From assembly GCA_016198705.1 (NCBI GenBank), contig JACQIA010000035.1, forward strand, positions 1 through 36,900: 36,900 bases of DNA, in the 5' to 3' direction. The DNA comes from Candidatus Aenigmatarchaeota archaeon. GTDB lineage: Archaea; Aenigmatarchaeota; Aenigmatarchaeia; CG10238-14; SCSR01. The number at the start of each line of letters is the position of its first letter. Positions within the stretch are counted from its first letter, which is position 1. Below the pieces are notes generated by a model. It made no database searches. It was given only the letters and a program-made list of their open reading frames with translations, and was not told the DNA's origin. The position numbers were made by a program, and so were the translations under genes. This document shows, one piece after another, positions 24,114 through 31,260 of this stretch.

Positions 24114-24221
24114 CGCCTGAAGCGGGATTTTCAGGAATTTAGTTCCATTTGAACCCGCGTCACAAGCGTGACAGGCTAATGCATTTTAATTTTGCATCCT
24201 AGGCCACTAGACGATTCAGGC
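24114..24221 (-). tRNA. tRNA-Asp(GTC) with two introns
   Basis: Acceptor stem GCCTGAA/TTCAGGC with discriminator G (CCA not encoded). The D-arm is GTCT-AGTGGCCTA-GGAT. The anticodon stem CAAGC/GCTTG around CTGTCAC is restored only if 15 nt at 24177-24191 (AATTAAAATGCATTA) are removed between positions 29 and 30. The T-arm GCGGG-TTCAAAT-CCCGC is restored only if about 20 nt at 24128-24147 are removed near position 59/60; that insert contains a GGAA/TTCC hairpin. The mature form is 73 nt. Anticodon GTC and G73 match Asp identity. Exact splice points may shift by a base or two. The 5' end is 10 nt from 5S rRNA, so cotranscription is likely. Confidence 0.88.
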
Positions 24222-24231
24222 ACATAAATGA

Positions 24232-24351
<120 letters not shown>

Positions 24352-24410
24352 ATAAAGTATCATATATCCGTAGCTTAAAAACCTTTACTTTTCCTCTTGT
24401 AATGAAAATG

Positions 24411-24547
24411 TCCCCCGAGCCGGATTTGAACCAGCAACCCTTCGCTTACTGTCTGAGCAAGCCCTGGATGACAAACACAATTGTGAATATCTACAGGCGA
24501 ATGCTCTACCAATGCTCTCTCCGAACGGAGATTTGAGCTATCGGGGG
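24411..24547 (-). tRNA. tRNA-Tyr(GTA) with two introns
   Basis: Acceptor CCCCCGA/TCGGGGG with A73. C1:G72 is the archaeal/eukaryal tRNA-Tyr identity pair. The T-arm is GCTGG-TTCAAAT-CCGGC and the variable loop GGGTT. The anticodon stem TTCGC/GCGAA holds loop CTGTAG-A, interrupted after position 37 by a 44-nt intron (24447-24490), the canonical 37/38 site. The D-loop carries about 20 extra nt (24513-24532) containing a TCTCC/GGAGA hairpin; removing them leaves AATTGGTA, a normal D-loop. The mature length is 73 nt. CCA is not encoded. Confidence 0.88.
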
Positions 24548-24570
24548 GAATTAAAATAACCTTTCTCTAC

Positions 24571-24578
24571 TATAAAAA
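24571..24578 (-). promoter_or_regulatory. TATA box of tRNA-Tyr
   Basis: Minus-strand TTTTTATA centred about 27 nt upstream of the tRNA-Tyr 5' end at 24547, the standard archaeal distance for a transcript starting at or next to the mature 5' end. Confidence 0.6.
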
Positions 24579-24585
24579 TCTTTCT

Positions 24586-26019
24586 TTAATTGACAGAGAC
24601 AGCCATAGAAACTGCAAATTTCTTTACTCTCTTATGGTCGTAATATCTCATTGTTGCAGAAGGCAGTATCAAACTACCAAGAACATCTACAGTTGGTTTT
24701 ATCCTGTAGTTGATAACTCTCTCCTCGGCAACTTTTAGCGAATCCAACTTCCAGCTCAACTCCGTCCCTTCAGCAGTCTTTCTTATAACAGGCCTTAATG
24801 TGTCGAATCTTTGCACAACTTCAGTCAACTGCGGCACAACATCAGCAACCACGATATCTTTTATTTCACTCAACGCATGGTTTTTAATTTCCAATGTCAC
24901 AACTATTTCCTTGCCTTTAGCCAATACACCATGTTTCTTCACAACCTTTTTTATACTCGGTGTGAAAACAAATTTGAAAGCAAGATATACAATAGTAGTT
25001 ATAACTAGCAACCCAATCCAAACACCCCATAAATTGATCTGGTATTTAACCGTTGCTTCCTGATTGGGAGTTAACGATATCAGCCATTCGTATACCACAG
25101 AATTTCCTATAGAATTTATTGATGTAGGATTAGTTTCTGCAATCACCCAATCTTTAGCAAATGATGGCACGGACTCTTTCAAGAATACTGAAGTAGGAAT
25201 ATTCCCAACATTCTTTACTTTAGTTGTTCTAACAATGGATAAGATTCTGAAATCTTGTGAGACGTCGGATGTAGTTTTATTAACCTCGTCAAGTCTTACG
25301 TCCAATGATTTGGAGCTTATCAAAGTATTTAGATTGTCCTTTAAGTTTACAGATATTGTGTAAATTCCTGGCGGTGCGTATCTGTCAAAAGTGTAACTTT
25401 TTGTTATAGTCTGCGATATTTTTCCTGGTATGTCTGAAACAGTTTCATCAAACTCTTTTATCAATGCATTATCCTTTTTTATCGTTACCAACAACCTGTA
25501 TATGTCGGATGGAATGCTGCGTGTATTGGTTAAAACATTATTTATCTGCAGGGTCTCTTCTGGGCTGAATAAAGATTTGCTTATTCGTAAATCAGACAAA
25601 TAGACAGGGCTAGTTCTCAAGACGTTTATCTGAATAGTTTTATTTAAAGAAATTTTTTCGTTTGCCGACGATGTTATGTACACCCTGAACAATACCGGGG
25701 AAATTGTCTCCTCTGCCTCAGGCAAAACGCTAAAGAACAACTTTACTGTAGCGGTTGATTTGGAAGTTAGCGGGAGATTGGTTGCAATGGTTTCAGGGAA
25801 AGCGCCAATTTTGCTTAGGAAGGAAGGGACTATTGATACCGAAAATACATCATATTTGTCCTGATTGTTTGCTATAGTCAGCTCTACTGCAGAGCTTTCC
25901 CCGCTGTAGATAAACAATTCAGATGCAGATAATGACACTTCTAAAGGTTCTTGAGCTAAAATGGCTGGTGAAAGCAGAAGCATAGCAACTGCAAATGTCA
26001 GAATATATAATTTTTGCAT
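24586..26019 (-). CDS. Secreted/membrane protein with Ig-like domains and a C-terminal segment beyond a TM helix
   Basis: 477 residues. A cleavable signal peptide (hydrophobic 4-21, then AQEP) is followed by beta-rich repeats of the archaeal adhesion/COG1470 kind (about 25-330), including SPEETLQINNVLTNTRSIPSD and APPGIYTISVNLKD. One transmembrane helix, LWGVWIGLLVITTIVYLAFKF (330-350), is followed by a basic stretch (TPSIKKVVKK), so by the positive-inside rule the last 125 residues would be cytoplasmic. Yet they again look like an extracellular-type beta domain (EIVVTLEIKNHALSEIKDIVVADVVPQ). Function unknown. It stands alone downstream of nitroreductase. Confidence 0.72.
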   Translation of the reverse strand: MQKLYILTFAVAMLLLSPAILAQEPLEVSLSASELFIYSGESSAVELTIANNQDKYDVFSVSIVPSFLSKIGAFPETIATNLPLTSKSTATVKLFFSVLPEAEETISPVLFRVYITSSANEKISLNKTIQINVLRTSPVYLSDLRISKSLFSPEETLQINNVLTNTRSIPSDIYRLLVTIKKDNALIKEFDETVSDIPGKISQTITKSYTFDRYAPPGIYTISVNLKDNLNTLISSKSLDVRLDEVNKTTSDVSQDFRILSIVRTTKVKNVGNIPTSVFLKESVPSFAKDWVIAETNPTSINSIGNSVVYEWLISLTPNQEATVKYQINLWGVWIGLLVITTIVYLAFKFVFTPSIKKVVKKHGVLAKGKEIVVTLEIKNHALSEIKDIVVADVVPQLTEVVQRFDTLRPVIRKTAEGTELSWKLDSLKVAEERVINYRIKPTVDVLGSLILPSATMRYYDHKRVKKFAVSMAVSVN

Positions 26020-26086
26020 TTAAAACCCGCCATTTTTGTATAATTAAATTTAGTTTTGTATATATTATACTTTTTACCAAAACACA

Positions 26087-26728
26087 TCATTTTTTCGTCG
26101 TTTTTTTCCTAAGAGATTTAATAAAATCTTCCAAAACCATCCCTACAGGTTTAGCTAGATGTTCATCTTCCCTGCCTTTCTTCGTAGCTATAGCAAGTTC
26201 AAACTTCTTGCCATATTTATCAACCCACGAGATATGTTCGAAAGGTGTTCTTTCCTCTTCTGATGTAGAGGTTGGATGACCTATAGAAAGAATCGCCACA
26301 GGCCTTAGCTCGTCCGGCAACCCCAGAATAGTTTTCACCTCTTCTTCGTCAAATGCCCGAATCCAAACAGCGCCTAAATTTAATGCATTGGCCGTTAGCA
26401 TGATTACAGCAACAGCAGCAGCCGTGTCTTGGACGCCATACAGAGTCCCTCTTTTATCAAACCTAAGGTGCTCCCTCTCCATGTTGGCGCAAACTACAAT
26501 ATCAACAGGAGCGTCGAGAATTATCTTTTGCCTAAATGCGGCTACGGCAAGCTTTTTCTTCTGGTCGTCATCTTGGACAACAATAAATTCCCAAGGCTGT
26601 ATATTTCCAGCGGAATTAGTCCTTGTAGCCATATAGAGCATAAGGCCGATATCTTTTTCGTCCACAGGTCTGCCATCGAATTCTTTAACTGTGGTTTTTA
26701 ATTTGTAAATTGCTTCGAAAACATCCAT
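26087..26728 (-). CDS. Nitroreductase-family FMN oxidoreductase
   Basis: 213 residues. The family's N-terminal FMN-contact pattern is present as AIYKLKTTVKEFDGRPVDEKDI, in which the usual RRSxRxF is replaced by KLKTTVKEF. The middle motif ATRTNSAGNIQPWEFIVV matches the A-PSa-N-QPW-F segment. GVQDTAAAVAVIMLTANALNLGAVWIRAF and LGLPDELRPVAILSIGHP are the typical second half, where the phosphate-binding residues lie. It should use NAD(P)H to reduce an unknown acceptor. An extra Lys-rich C-terminal tail of about 35 residues (EDFIKSLRKKTTKK) is unusual. It is divergent from DNA ligase. Confidence 0.88.
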   Translation of the reverse strand: MDVFEAIYKLKTTVKEFDGRPVDEKDIGLMLYMATRTNSAGNIQPWEFIVVQDDDQKKKLAVAAFRQKIILDAPVDIVVCANMEREHLRFDKRGTLYGVQDTAAAVAVIMLTANALNLGAVWIRAFDEEEVKTILGLPDELRPVAILSIGHPTSTSEEERTPFEHISWVDKYGKKFELAIATKKGREDEHLAKPVGMVLEDFIKSLRKKTTKK

Positions 26729-26815
26729 GCTATCCTAGTGAAATTTCTTTTGCATTGTTAAAGCCTTTTCTGTAAGAAATTTATCAATAGGTTAACTAAT
26801 TATTAGCGTGATTCA

Positions 26816-28522
26816 ATGGAGTATTCTACGCTTGCAGACAGATACGAAAAGCTGGAAGCTGTGGCTTCTAAATTGGCGAAGGCAGATATAATAGGAGAAT
26901 TCCTGAAATCTATTCCTTCCTATGAATTGCCGAAAATAGTTCTGCTCTTGCAAGGCAGGGTATATCCAAGCTATTCAGAAAATGAATTGGGTATAGCAAC
27001 GCAGATGATGATCAAATCCATTTCTAAAGCTTCAGGATTTTCTGCTGCAAAAGTAGAAGAGATTTTTAAGAGGACAGGTGACTTGGGCTTAACAGCCGAA
27101 CAGTGTGTTAAATCAAAGAGGCAGGCAAGCCTATTGAAAAAGAAATTAACTACTGATAACGTTTTTGAAAATTTGCAGAAGTTGGCAACAATTGCAGGCC
27201 AAGGCTCGCAAGATAAAAAATTTAGCCTGATAGCGGAATTGATAATTTCCGCCCAACCAAAGGAGGCAAGGTATATCGTAAGAACCGTCTTAGGCGAGCT
27301 GCGTATAGGGGCAGCAGAAGGGATAATTCGTGATGCGATAGTCAAGGCATTTTTAGCTGACGAAAAATCCAGCAAAGAAGAAAAGGAAAAGGCTACTGAG
27401 GCAGTTGAGAATGCGTGGAGCTTGCTGAACGATTATGGGGAAGTTGCAAAAATCGCCAATGAAAAAGGGATTAAAGGATTGCAAAAAGTCGGCATCCAGC
27501 TTGGCAAGCCCATACAAGTCATGCTGGGTTTGGCTGCAGAAAAAATCGAGGATGTGGTTAAAGAATTCGGCGAAATTATAGCAGAATACAAATACGACGG
27601 AATGCGTGTGGTGGTAGAAAAAAAGGGAAATCATTTCTGGCTGTTTACTAGAAGACAAGAGGATGTAACAAAACAATTCCCAGACATTGTAGAACTTGCT
27701 AAGAAATGCTTGAAAGCCGATGAATGCATTGTTGAAGGTGAAGTATTGGGTATAGATACGAAAACAGGCTATCCTTTGCCGTTTCAAGCAATGAGCCAAA
27801 GAGTTCACAGGAAATATGACATAGATAGGCTTGTTAAGGAAATCCCAGTTCAGGTTAATTTGTTTGATGTCATGTATGTCAACGGCACCCCACTTTTCAA
27901 CGAACCATTAATAGAGCGGAGAAAAGAACTTGCGAGGATACTAAAACCGATTAAAGGCAAATTCCAATTGGCTAAACACATAATTACAGGCGATGTCAAG
28001 AAATTAGAGCAATTCTACGGGGATGCGGTTGAAGGTAAACAAGAAGGATTGATGTTGAAAGTTCCTAATGCACCATATGTATTTGGTAGGCATGTTGGCA
28101 CCATGTATAAAATTAAACCAGTCATGGAGAATCTAGATTTGGTGATAATAGGTGCAATATGGGGGGAAGGTGGAAGAACTAAATGGTTGACGAGCTACGA
28201 GCTGGCATGTAGAGATCCAAATACAGGCAAATTTCTAAGTTGCGGCATGATGTCGACAGGTTTGAATGAAGACGAATACGAACTTATGACTAAGGAATTA
28301 AAAAAAATAATTATATCGGAAAATGGTAAGATAGTAATTGTCAAGCCCAAAATTGTCTTGGAAGTCGGTTATCAAGAAATTCAAAAATCTCCAAATTATG
28401 AGTCGGGATTTGGGCTGAGATTTCCTAGATTTGTTAGGGTGCGTGATGACAAGGGTCCTGACGAGGCTGATACGATAACTAGAGTAAAGAAGCTTTATTC
28501 ATCTCAAGGCAAGGCAGGTTAA
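26816..28522 (+). CDS. lig: ATP-dependent DNA ligase
   Basis: Replicative and repair ligase that seals nicks through an adenylated lysine. 568 residues, normal for archaea (about 560-600). The N-terminal DNA-binding domain spans about 1-235 (EARYIVRTVLGELRIGAAEG near 150-168). Nucleotidyltransferase motif I is AEYKYDGMR with catalytic K259. Motif III is near ARK-like LFDVMYVNG, motif IV near EGLMLKV, and motif V is TMYKIKP. The C-terminal OB fold ends in DEADTITRVKKLYSSQ. The ATG follows the 87-bp divergent promoter region shared with the nitroreductase gene. A T-rich run after the stop (about 28541-28546) may terminate transcription. Confidence 0.97.
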   Translation: MEYSTLADRYEKLEAVASKLAKADIIGEFLKSIPSYELPKIVLLLQGRVYPSYSENELGIATQMMIKSISKASGFSAAKVEEIFKRTGDLGLTAEQCVKSKRQASLLKKKLTTDNVFENLQKLATIAGQGSQDKKFSLIAELIISAQPKEARYIVRTVLGELRIGAAEGIIRDAIVKAFLADEKSSKEEKEKATEAVENAWSLLNDYGEVAKIANEKGIKGLQKVGIQLGKPIQVMLGLAAEKIEDVVKEFGEIIAEYKYDGMRVVVEKKGNHFWLFTRRQEDVTKQFPDIVELAKKCLKADECIVEGEVLGIDTKTGYPLPFQAMSQRVHRKYDIDRLVKEIPVQVNLFDVMYVNGTPLFNEPLIERRKELARILKPIKGKFQLAKHIITGDVKKLEQFYGDAVEGKQEGLMLKVPNAPYVFGRHVGTMYKIKPVMENLDLVIIGAIWGEGGRTKWLTSYELACRDPNTGKFLSCGMMSTGLNEDEYELMTKELKKIIISENGKIVIVKPKIVLEVGYQEIQKSPNYESGFGLRFPRFVRVRDDKGPDEADTITRVKKLYSSQGKAG

Positions 28523-28616
28523 ATTTAAATAACTTCCGTTTTTTATTGTTATTAGCCAGTAACAGCAAGTTTAAATGCTTAAATATCAAACGTCTAATAA
28601 ATTTAAGAGTGATTAA

Positions 28617-29438
28617 ATGGGGTTAGCTTCAAACAAAGTAATGGATGCATTGAAGGGAATTGGGCTTAATTTATACGAAAGAAAGCTTTGGGTGGCGCTT
28701 TTGGCTCGCGGGACTTCTACTGCCGGTGAGCTGTCAGCGATAGCAAGCGTCCCTAGAAGCAGGACTTACGATATTTTACAGTCATTAGCCGAAAAGGGTT
28801 TTGTAGCAGCACAGCAATCAAAGCCTTTGAAATATGTTGCAATGGCTCCTGAAGAGTCTTTGGAGAGAGCAAAGAAGAAGATGGAAGAGGATTTCAAAGA
28901 CACCCAGGAAAGAATAAATGATTTAAAGTCTTCACCAGTTTTAAAAGAACTGAATGAAATTTTCACCAAAGGATTGAAATTAGTTGCTCCAGAAGAATTT
29001 ACAGGAGCTTTGAAGGGCAGATATTCTTTACATCAGCAATTGACTTCGATGTTTAAAGATGCCGATAAAAAAATAAACATCTTAACCACTCCGGAAGGAT
29101 TGAATGAACTGTATGAGCATCATTTTGATACATTGAAAAAGGCGAGCGATAAGGGAGTTGACATAAAGATACTTACCAGCAGCACAGAGAAATCCGCAGA
29201 TGCAGTTAAGGCACTTGGCGGGTTTGCGGAAATAAGAAATGTAAACGATAAAGAACTGCCGGTTTCAGGCAGGTTTGCCGTGGTGGATGGCAAAGAGCTG
29301 GTATTTTCATTAACTGACCAAAAGACTGTGCATGCAACACAAGACTTGGCTATGTGGAGCAAAAGCGAGCATGCGGCTAAAGAAGTTTTGGAGCCTTTGT
29401 TTAAGTTGGCGTGGAATAATTCTAAAGCTGTTGGGTAG
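28617..29438 (+). CDS. TrmB-family transcriptional regulator
   Basis: 273 residues. The N-terminal winged helix is classic TrmB: ALKGIGLNLYERKLWVALLARGTSTAGELSAIASVPRSRTYDILQSLAEKGFVAAQQSKPLKYVAMAPEESLE (about 12-85), then a helical linker. The C-terminal PLD-like effector domain (about 110-270) contains INILTTPEGLNEL and VDIKILTSS. The TrmB sugar-binding domain proper is not evident, so the ligand is unknown. TATA-like CTTAAATAT and TTTAAAT sit 30-45 nt upstream. Converges with thrS, stop adjoining stop (29438/29439). No sugar transporter neighbours are present. Confidence 0.9.
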   Translation: MGLASNKVMDALKGIGLNLYERKLWVALLARGTSTAGELSAIASVPRSRTYDILQSLAEKGFVAAQQSKPLKYVAMAPEESLERAKKKMEEDFKDTQERINDLKSSPVLKELNEIFTKGLKLVAPEEFTGALKGRYSLHQQLTSMFKDADKKINILTTPEGLNELYEHHFDTLKKASDKGVDIKILTSSTEKSADAVKALGGFAEIRNVNDKELPVSGRFAVVDGKELVFSLTDQKTVHATQDLAMWSKSEHAAKEVLEPLFKLAWNNSKAVG

Positions 29439-31106
29439 TTATTTAAACCTTTTATTTTCGTCTTGAACTTGTTTTATTAATTCTTCTAATTTCACACCGT
29501 ATTTTGTCTTGCCATCAATAGTTCTAACAGCTATAGTCTTGTTTGCTTCTTCTTTCTTTCCAACAACCAACATATACGGTAATTTCTGCAGCTGGGCATC
29601 CCTTATCTTATGTTCGATGGTAGAAGACGCTTTATCAATCTCCGCACGAATATAGTTTTCCTTCAATATCCCAAAAACATTTTCAGCATATTTTAAATTA
29701 TCATTTGAAATAGGCAGAACTCTGGCTTGTACTGGAGACAGCCATACAGGAAATTTGCCTTTGAAATGTTCAACTAAAATTCCCAAGAATCTCTCTATGC
29801 TGCCATAAACAACTCGATGGATGATCACAGGTTTATGCAGCTTGCCATCCTCGCCTACATATCCCAAATCAAATCTTTCAGGCTGCATGAAATCAACTTG
29901 AACTGTTGCGCACTGCCAAGTCCTACCAAGAGAGTCTTTGATGTGAAAATCAATCTTGGGTCCGTAGAAAGCTCCTTCACCAGCATTTATTTTGAATTTT
30001 ATTTTTTTCTTTTCCAACGCCTTTTTCAATGCACTCTCAGCCTTGTCCCAAATATCTTTCGAGCCCATCGACTTCTCAGGCTTCGTAGACAATTCCACAT
30101 GATATTCAAAGCCAAAAACCTTGTAGAAATAATCAACTATATCTACAACTTTATCTATTTCCACAACCAACTGCTCCGGCGTTGCAAAAATATGCGCGTC
30201 GTCTTGAGTAAACACCCTCATTCTAAACAAACCAGATAATACACCACTCAATTCATTTCTGCTTACTAGGCCCAATTCAGCTAATCTCAATGGCAAATCC
30301 TTGTAGCTTCTGTTCGTGTTTTTAAAAACTAAGATGGCACCCGGACAGTTCATCGGCTTTAGTGCAAAATCTACATCCTCAACTTCAGTGAAGAACATCA
30401 AATCCTTGTAGTGCTCCGAATGGCCGCTAATTTCCCATATCTTTTTATTGAGCAGAGTTGGCGTGTTGATTTCAAGATAGCCCCCCTTCAAATGCTCCTT
30501 TCTCCAAAAATCTATCAAAGTGTTTCTCAATAGCATTCCTTTGTGGTGGTAGAAAACCATTCCCGGTCCAACTTCCTGGAAACTAAACAAATCCAACTGC
30601 TTTCCTATCACTCTGTGGTCATTCTCACCCAGTTCCTCTTCCCTGACTTTTGGTTTTTTGATTTGGACTTTCTGCTCAACTTTTTCCTTAGTTTCGCCAG
30701 CAACATATGCTCTTGATTGTTCAGCCAAAGGATGTGCTTTTGTTTTCAAGTTGAATTGCTTGTTCCAGCCAAACGGCGCTCTGGATGTGTCTATATCCAA
30801 ACTTTTCGCATAATTTTCCATGTTTTCTAAAATTTTCAATGCAGCACCAGGTTTAGCTAAATTCCTGCTTAGATGTGCGAATGGATATATCAGTATTTTG
30901 TTTATTTTTATTTTCTGCAGAAAATCTTTTACATCATCTATAGCCTTTTTTGCTACAGCTTCATCGTCGCCGTCTTCCACTGATGTGAACAGAATCAATA
31001 CATTTTCCTGCATATACTTTTTCCTCTCTACGTCCTCCGCCCTTTCAATTTCCTTTTGTATGGGTTCGTATTCTATGAAGTCCGCATGTGTTTGTAAGAT
31101 TCGCAT
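29439..31106 (-). CDS. thrS: Threonyl-tRNA synthetase, archaeal type
   Basis: Charges tRNA-Thr. 555 residues, shorter than the usual about 610-625. The archaea-specific N-terminal D-aminoacyl-tRNA-deacylase-like editing domain is present (ILQTHADFIEYEPI, then RAPFGWNKQFNLKTKAHPLAEQSR, about 1-135). The class II core follows: motif 1 region GGYLEINTPTLLNK, motif 2 MNCPGAILVF with zinc ligand C254, the ligand in DDAHIF, and motif 3 VIIHRVVYGSIERFLGILVEHF. The anticodon-binding domain (LSPVQARVLPISNDNLKYAE) closes the protein. It diverges from tRNA-Gln, with about 56 nt between. Confidence 0.96.
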   Translation of the reverse strand: MRILQTHADFIEYEPIQKEIERAEDVERKKYMQENVLILFTSVEDGDDEAVAKKAIDDVKDFLQKIKINKILIYPFAHLSRNLAKPGAALKILENMENYAKSLDIDTSRAPFGWNKQFNLKTKAHPLAEQSRAYVAGETKEKVEQKVQIKKPKVREEELGENDHRVIGKQLDLFSFQEVGPGMVFYHHKGMLLRNTLIDFWRKEHLKGGYLEINTPTLLNKKIWEISGHSEHYKDLMFFTEVEDVDFALKPMNCPGAILVFKNTNRSYKDLPLRLAELGLVSRNELSGVLSGLFRMRVFTQDDAHIFATPEQLVVEIDKVVDIVDYFYKVFGFEYHVELSTKPEKSMGSKDIWDKAESALKKALEKKKIKFKINAGEGAFYGPKIDFHIKDSLGRTWQCATVQVDFMQPERFDLGYVGEDGKLHKPVIIHRVVYGSIERFLGILVEHFKGKFPVWLSPVQARVLPISNDNLKYAENVFGILKENYIRAEIDKASSTIEHKIRDAQLQKLPYMLVVGKKEEANKTIAVRTIDGKTKYGVKLEELIKQVQDENKRFK

Positions 31107-31128
31107 AAGTTCTCAACAATTAATTTGA

Positions 31129-31137
31129 TTTTATAAG
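31129..31137 (+). promoter_or_regulatory. TATA box of tRNA-Gln
   Basis: TTTTATAAG lies about 29 nt before the mature tRNA-Gln 5' end at 31163, within the normal distance for archaeal tRNA promoters. Confidence 0.6.
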
Positions 31138-31162
31138 TTTATCAAAATATTCTATTAACTAT

Positions 31163-31260
31163 AGCCCCGTCGTCTAGCGGCCAAGGATACGAAAGAGTGT
31201 ATACGCCTCTGGTCGTATGAGAGATAGCTCGGGACGGCAGTTCGAATCTGCCCGGGGCTA
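31163..31260 (+). tRNA. tRNA-Gln(CTG) with two introns
   Basis: Acceptor AGCCCCG/CGGGGCT with A1:U72 and A73, as usual for archaeal tRNA-Gln. The D-arm is GTCT-AGCGGCCAA-GGAT and the T-arm GGCAG-TTCGAAT-CTGCC. The anticodon stem CGAGC/GCTCG is restored by removing 12 nt (31193-31204, AAGAGTGTATAC) at 29/30 and 13 nt (31213-31225, TCGTATGAGAGAT) at 37/38; the loop is then CTCTGGA with anticodon CTG. The introns contain complementary ATAC(G) and (C)GTAT, so they can pair with each other across the exon. Mature length 73 nt. Its last three bases are also the stop codon of carB on the other strand. CCA is not encoded. Confidence 0.88.

Noticed and set aside
28523-28616. Possible C/D box RNA between DNA ligase and trmB
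   Set aside because: No paired C (RUGAUGA) and D (CUGA) boxes with internal copies at proper spacing; the T-run looks like a terminator and the rest like a promoter.
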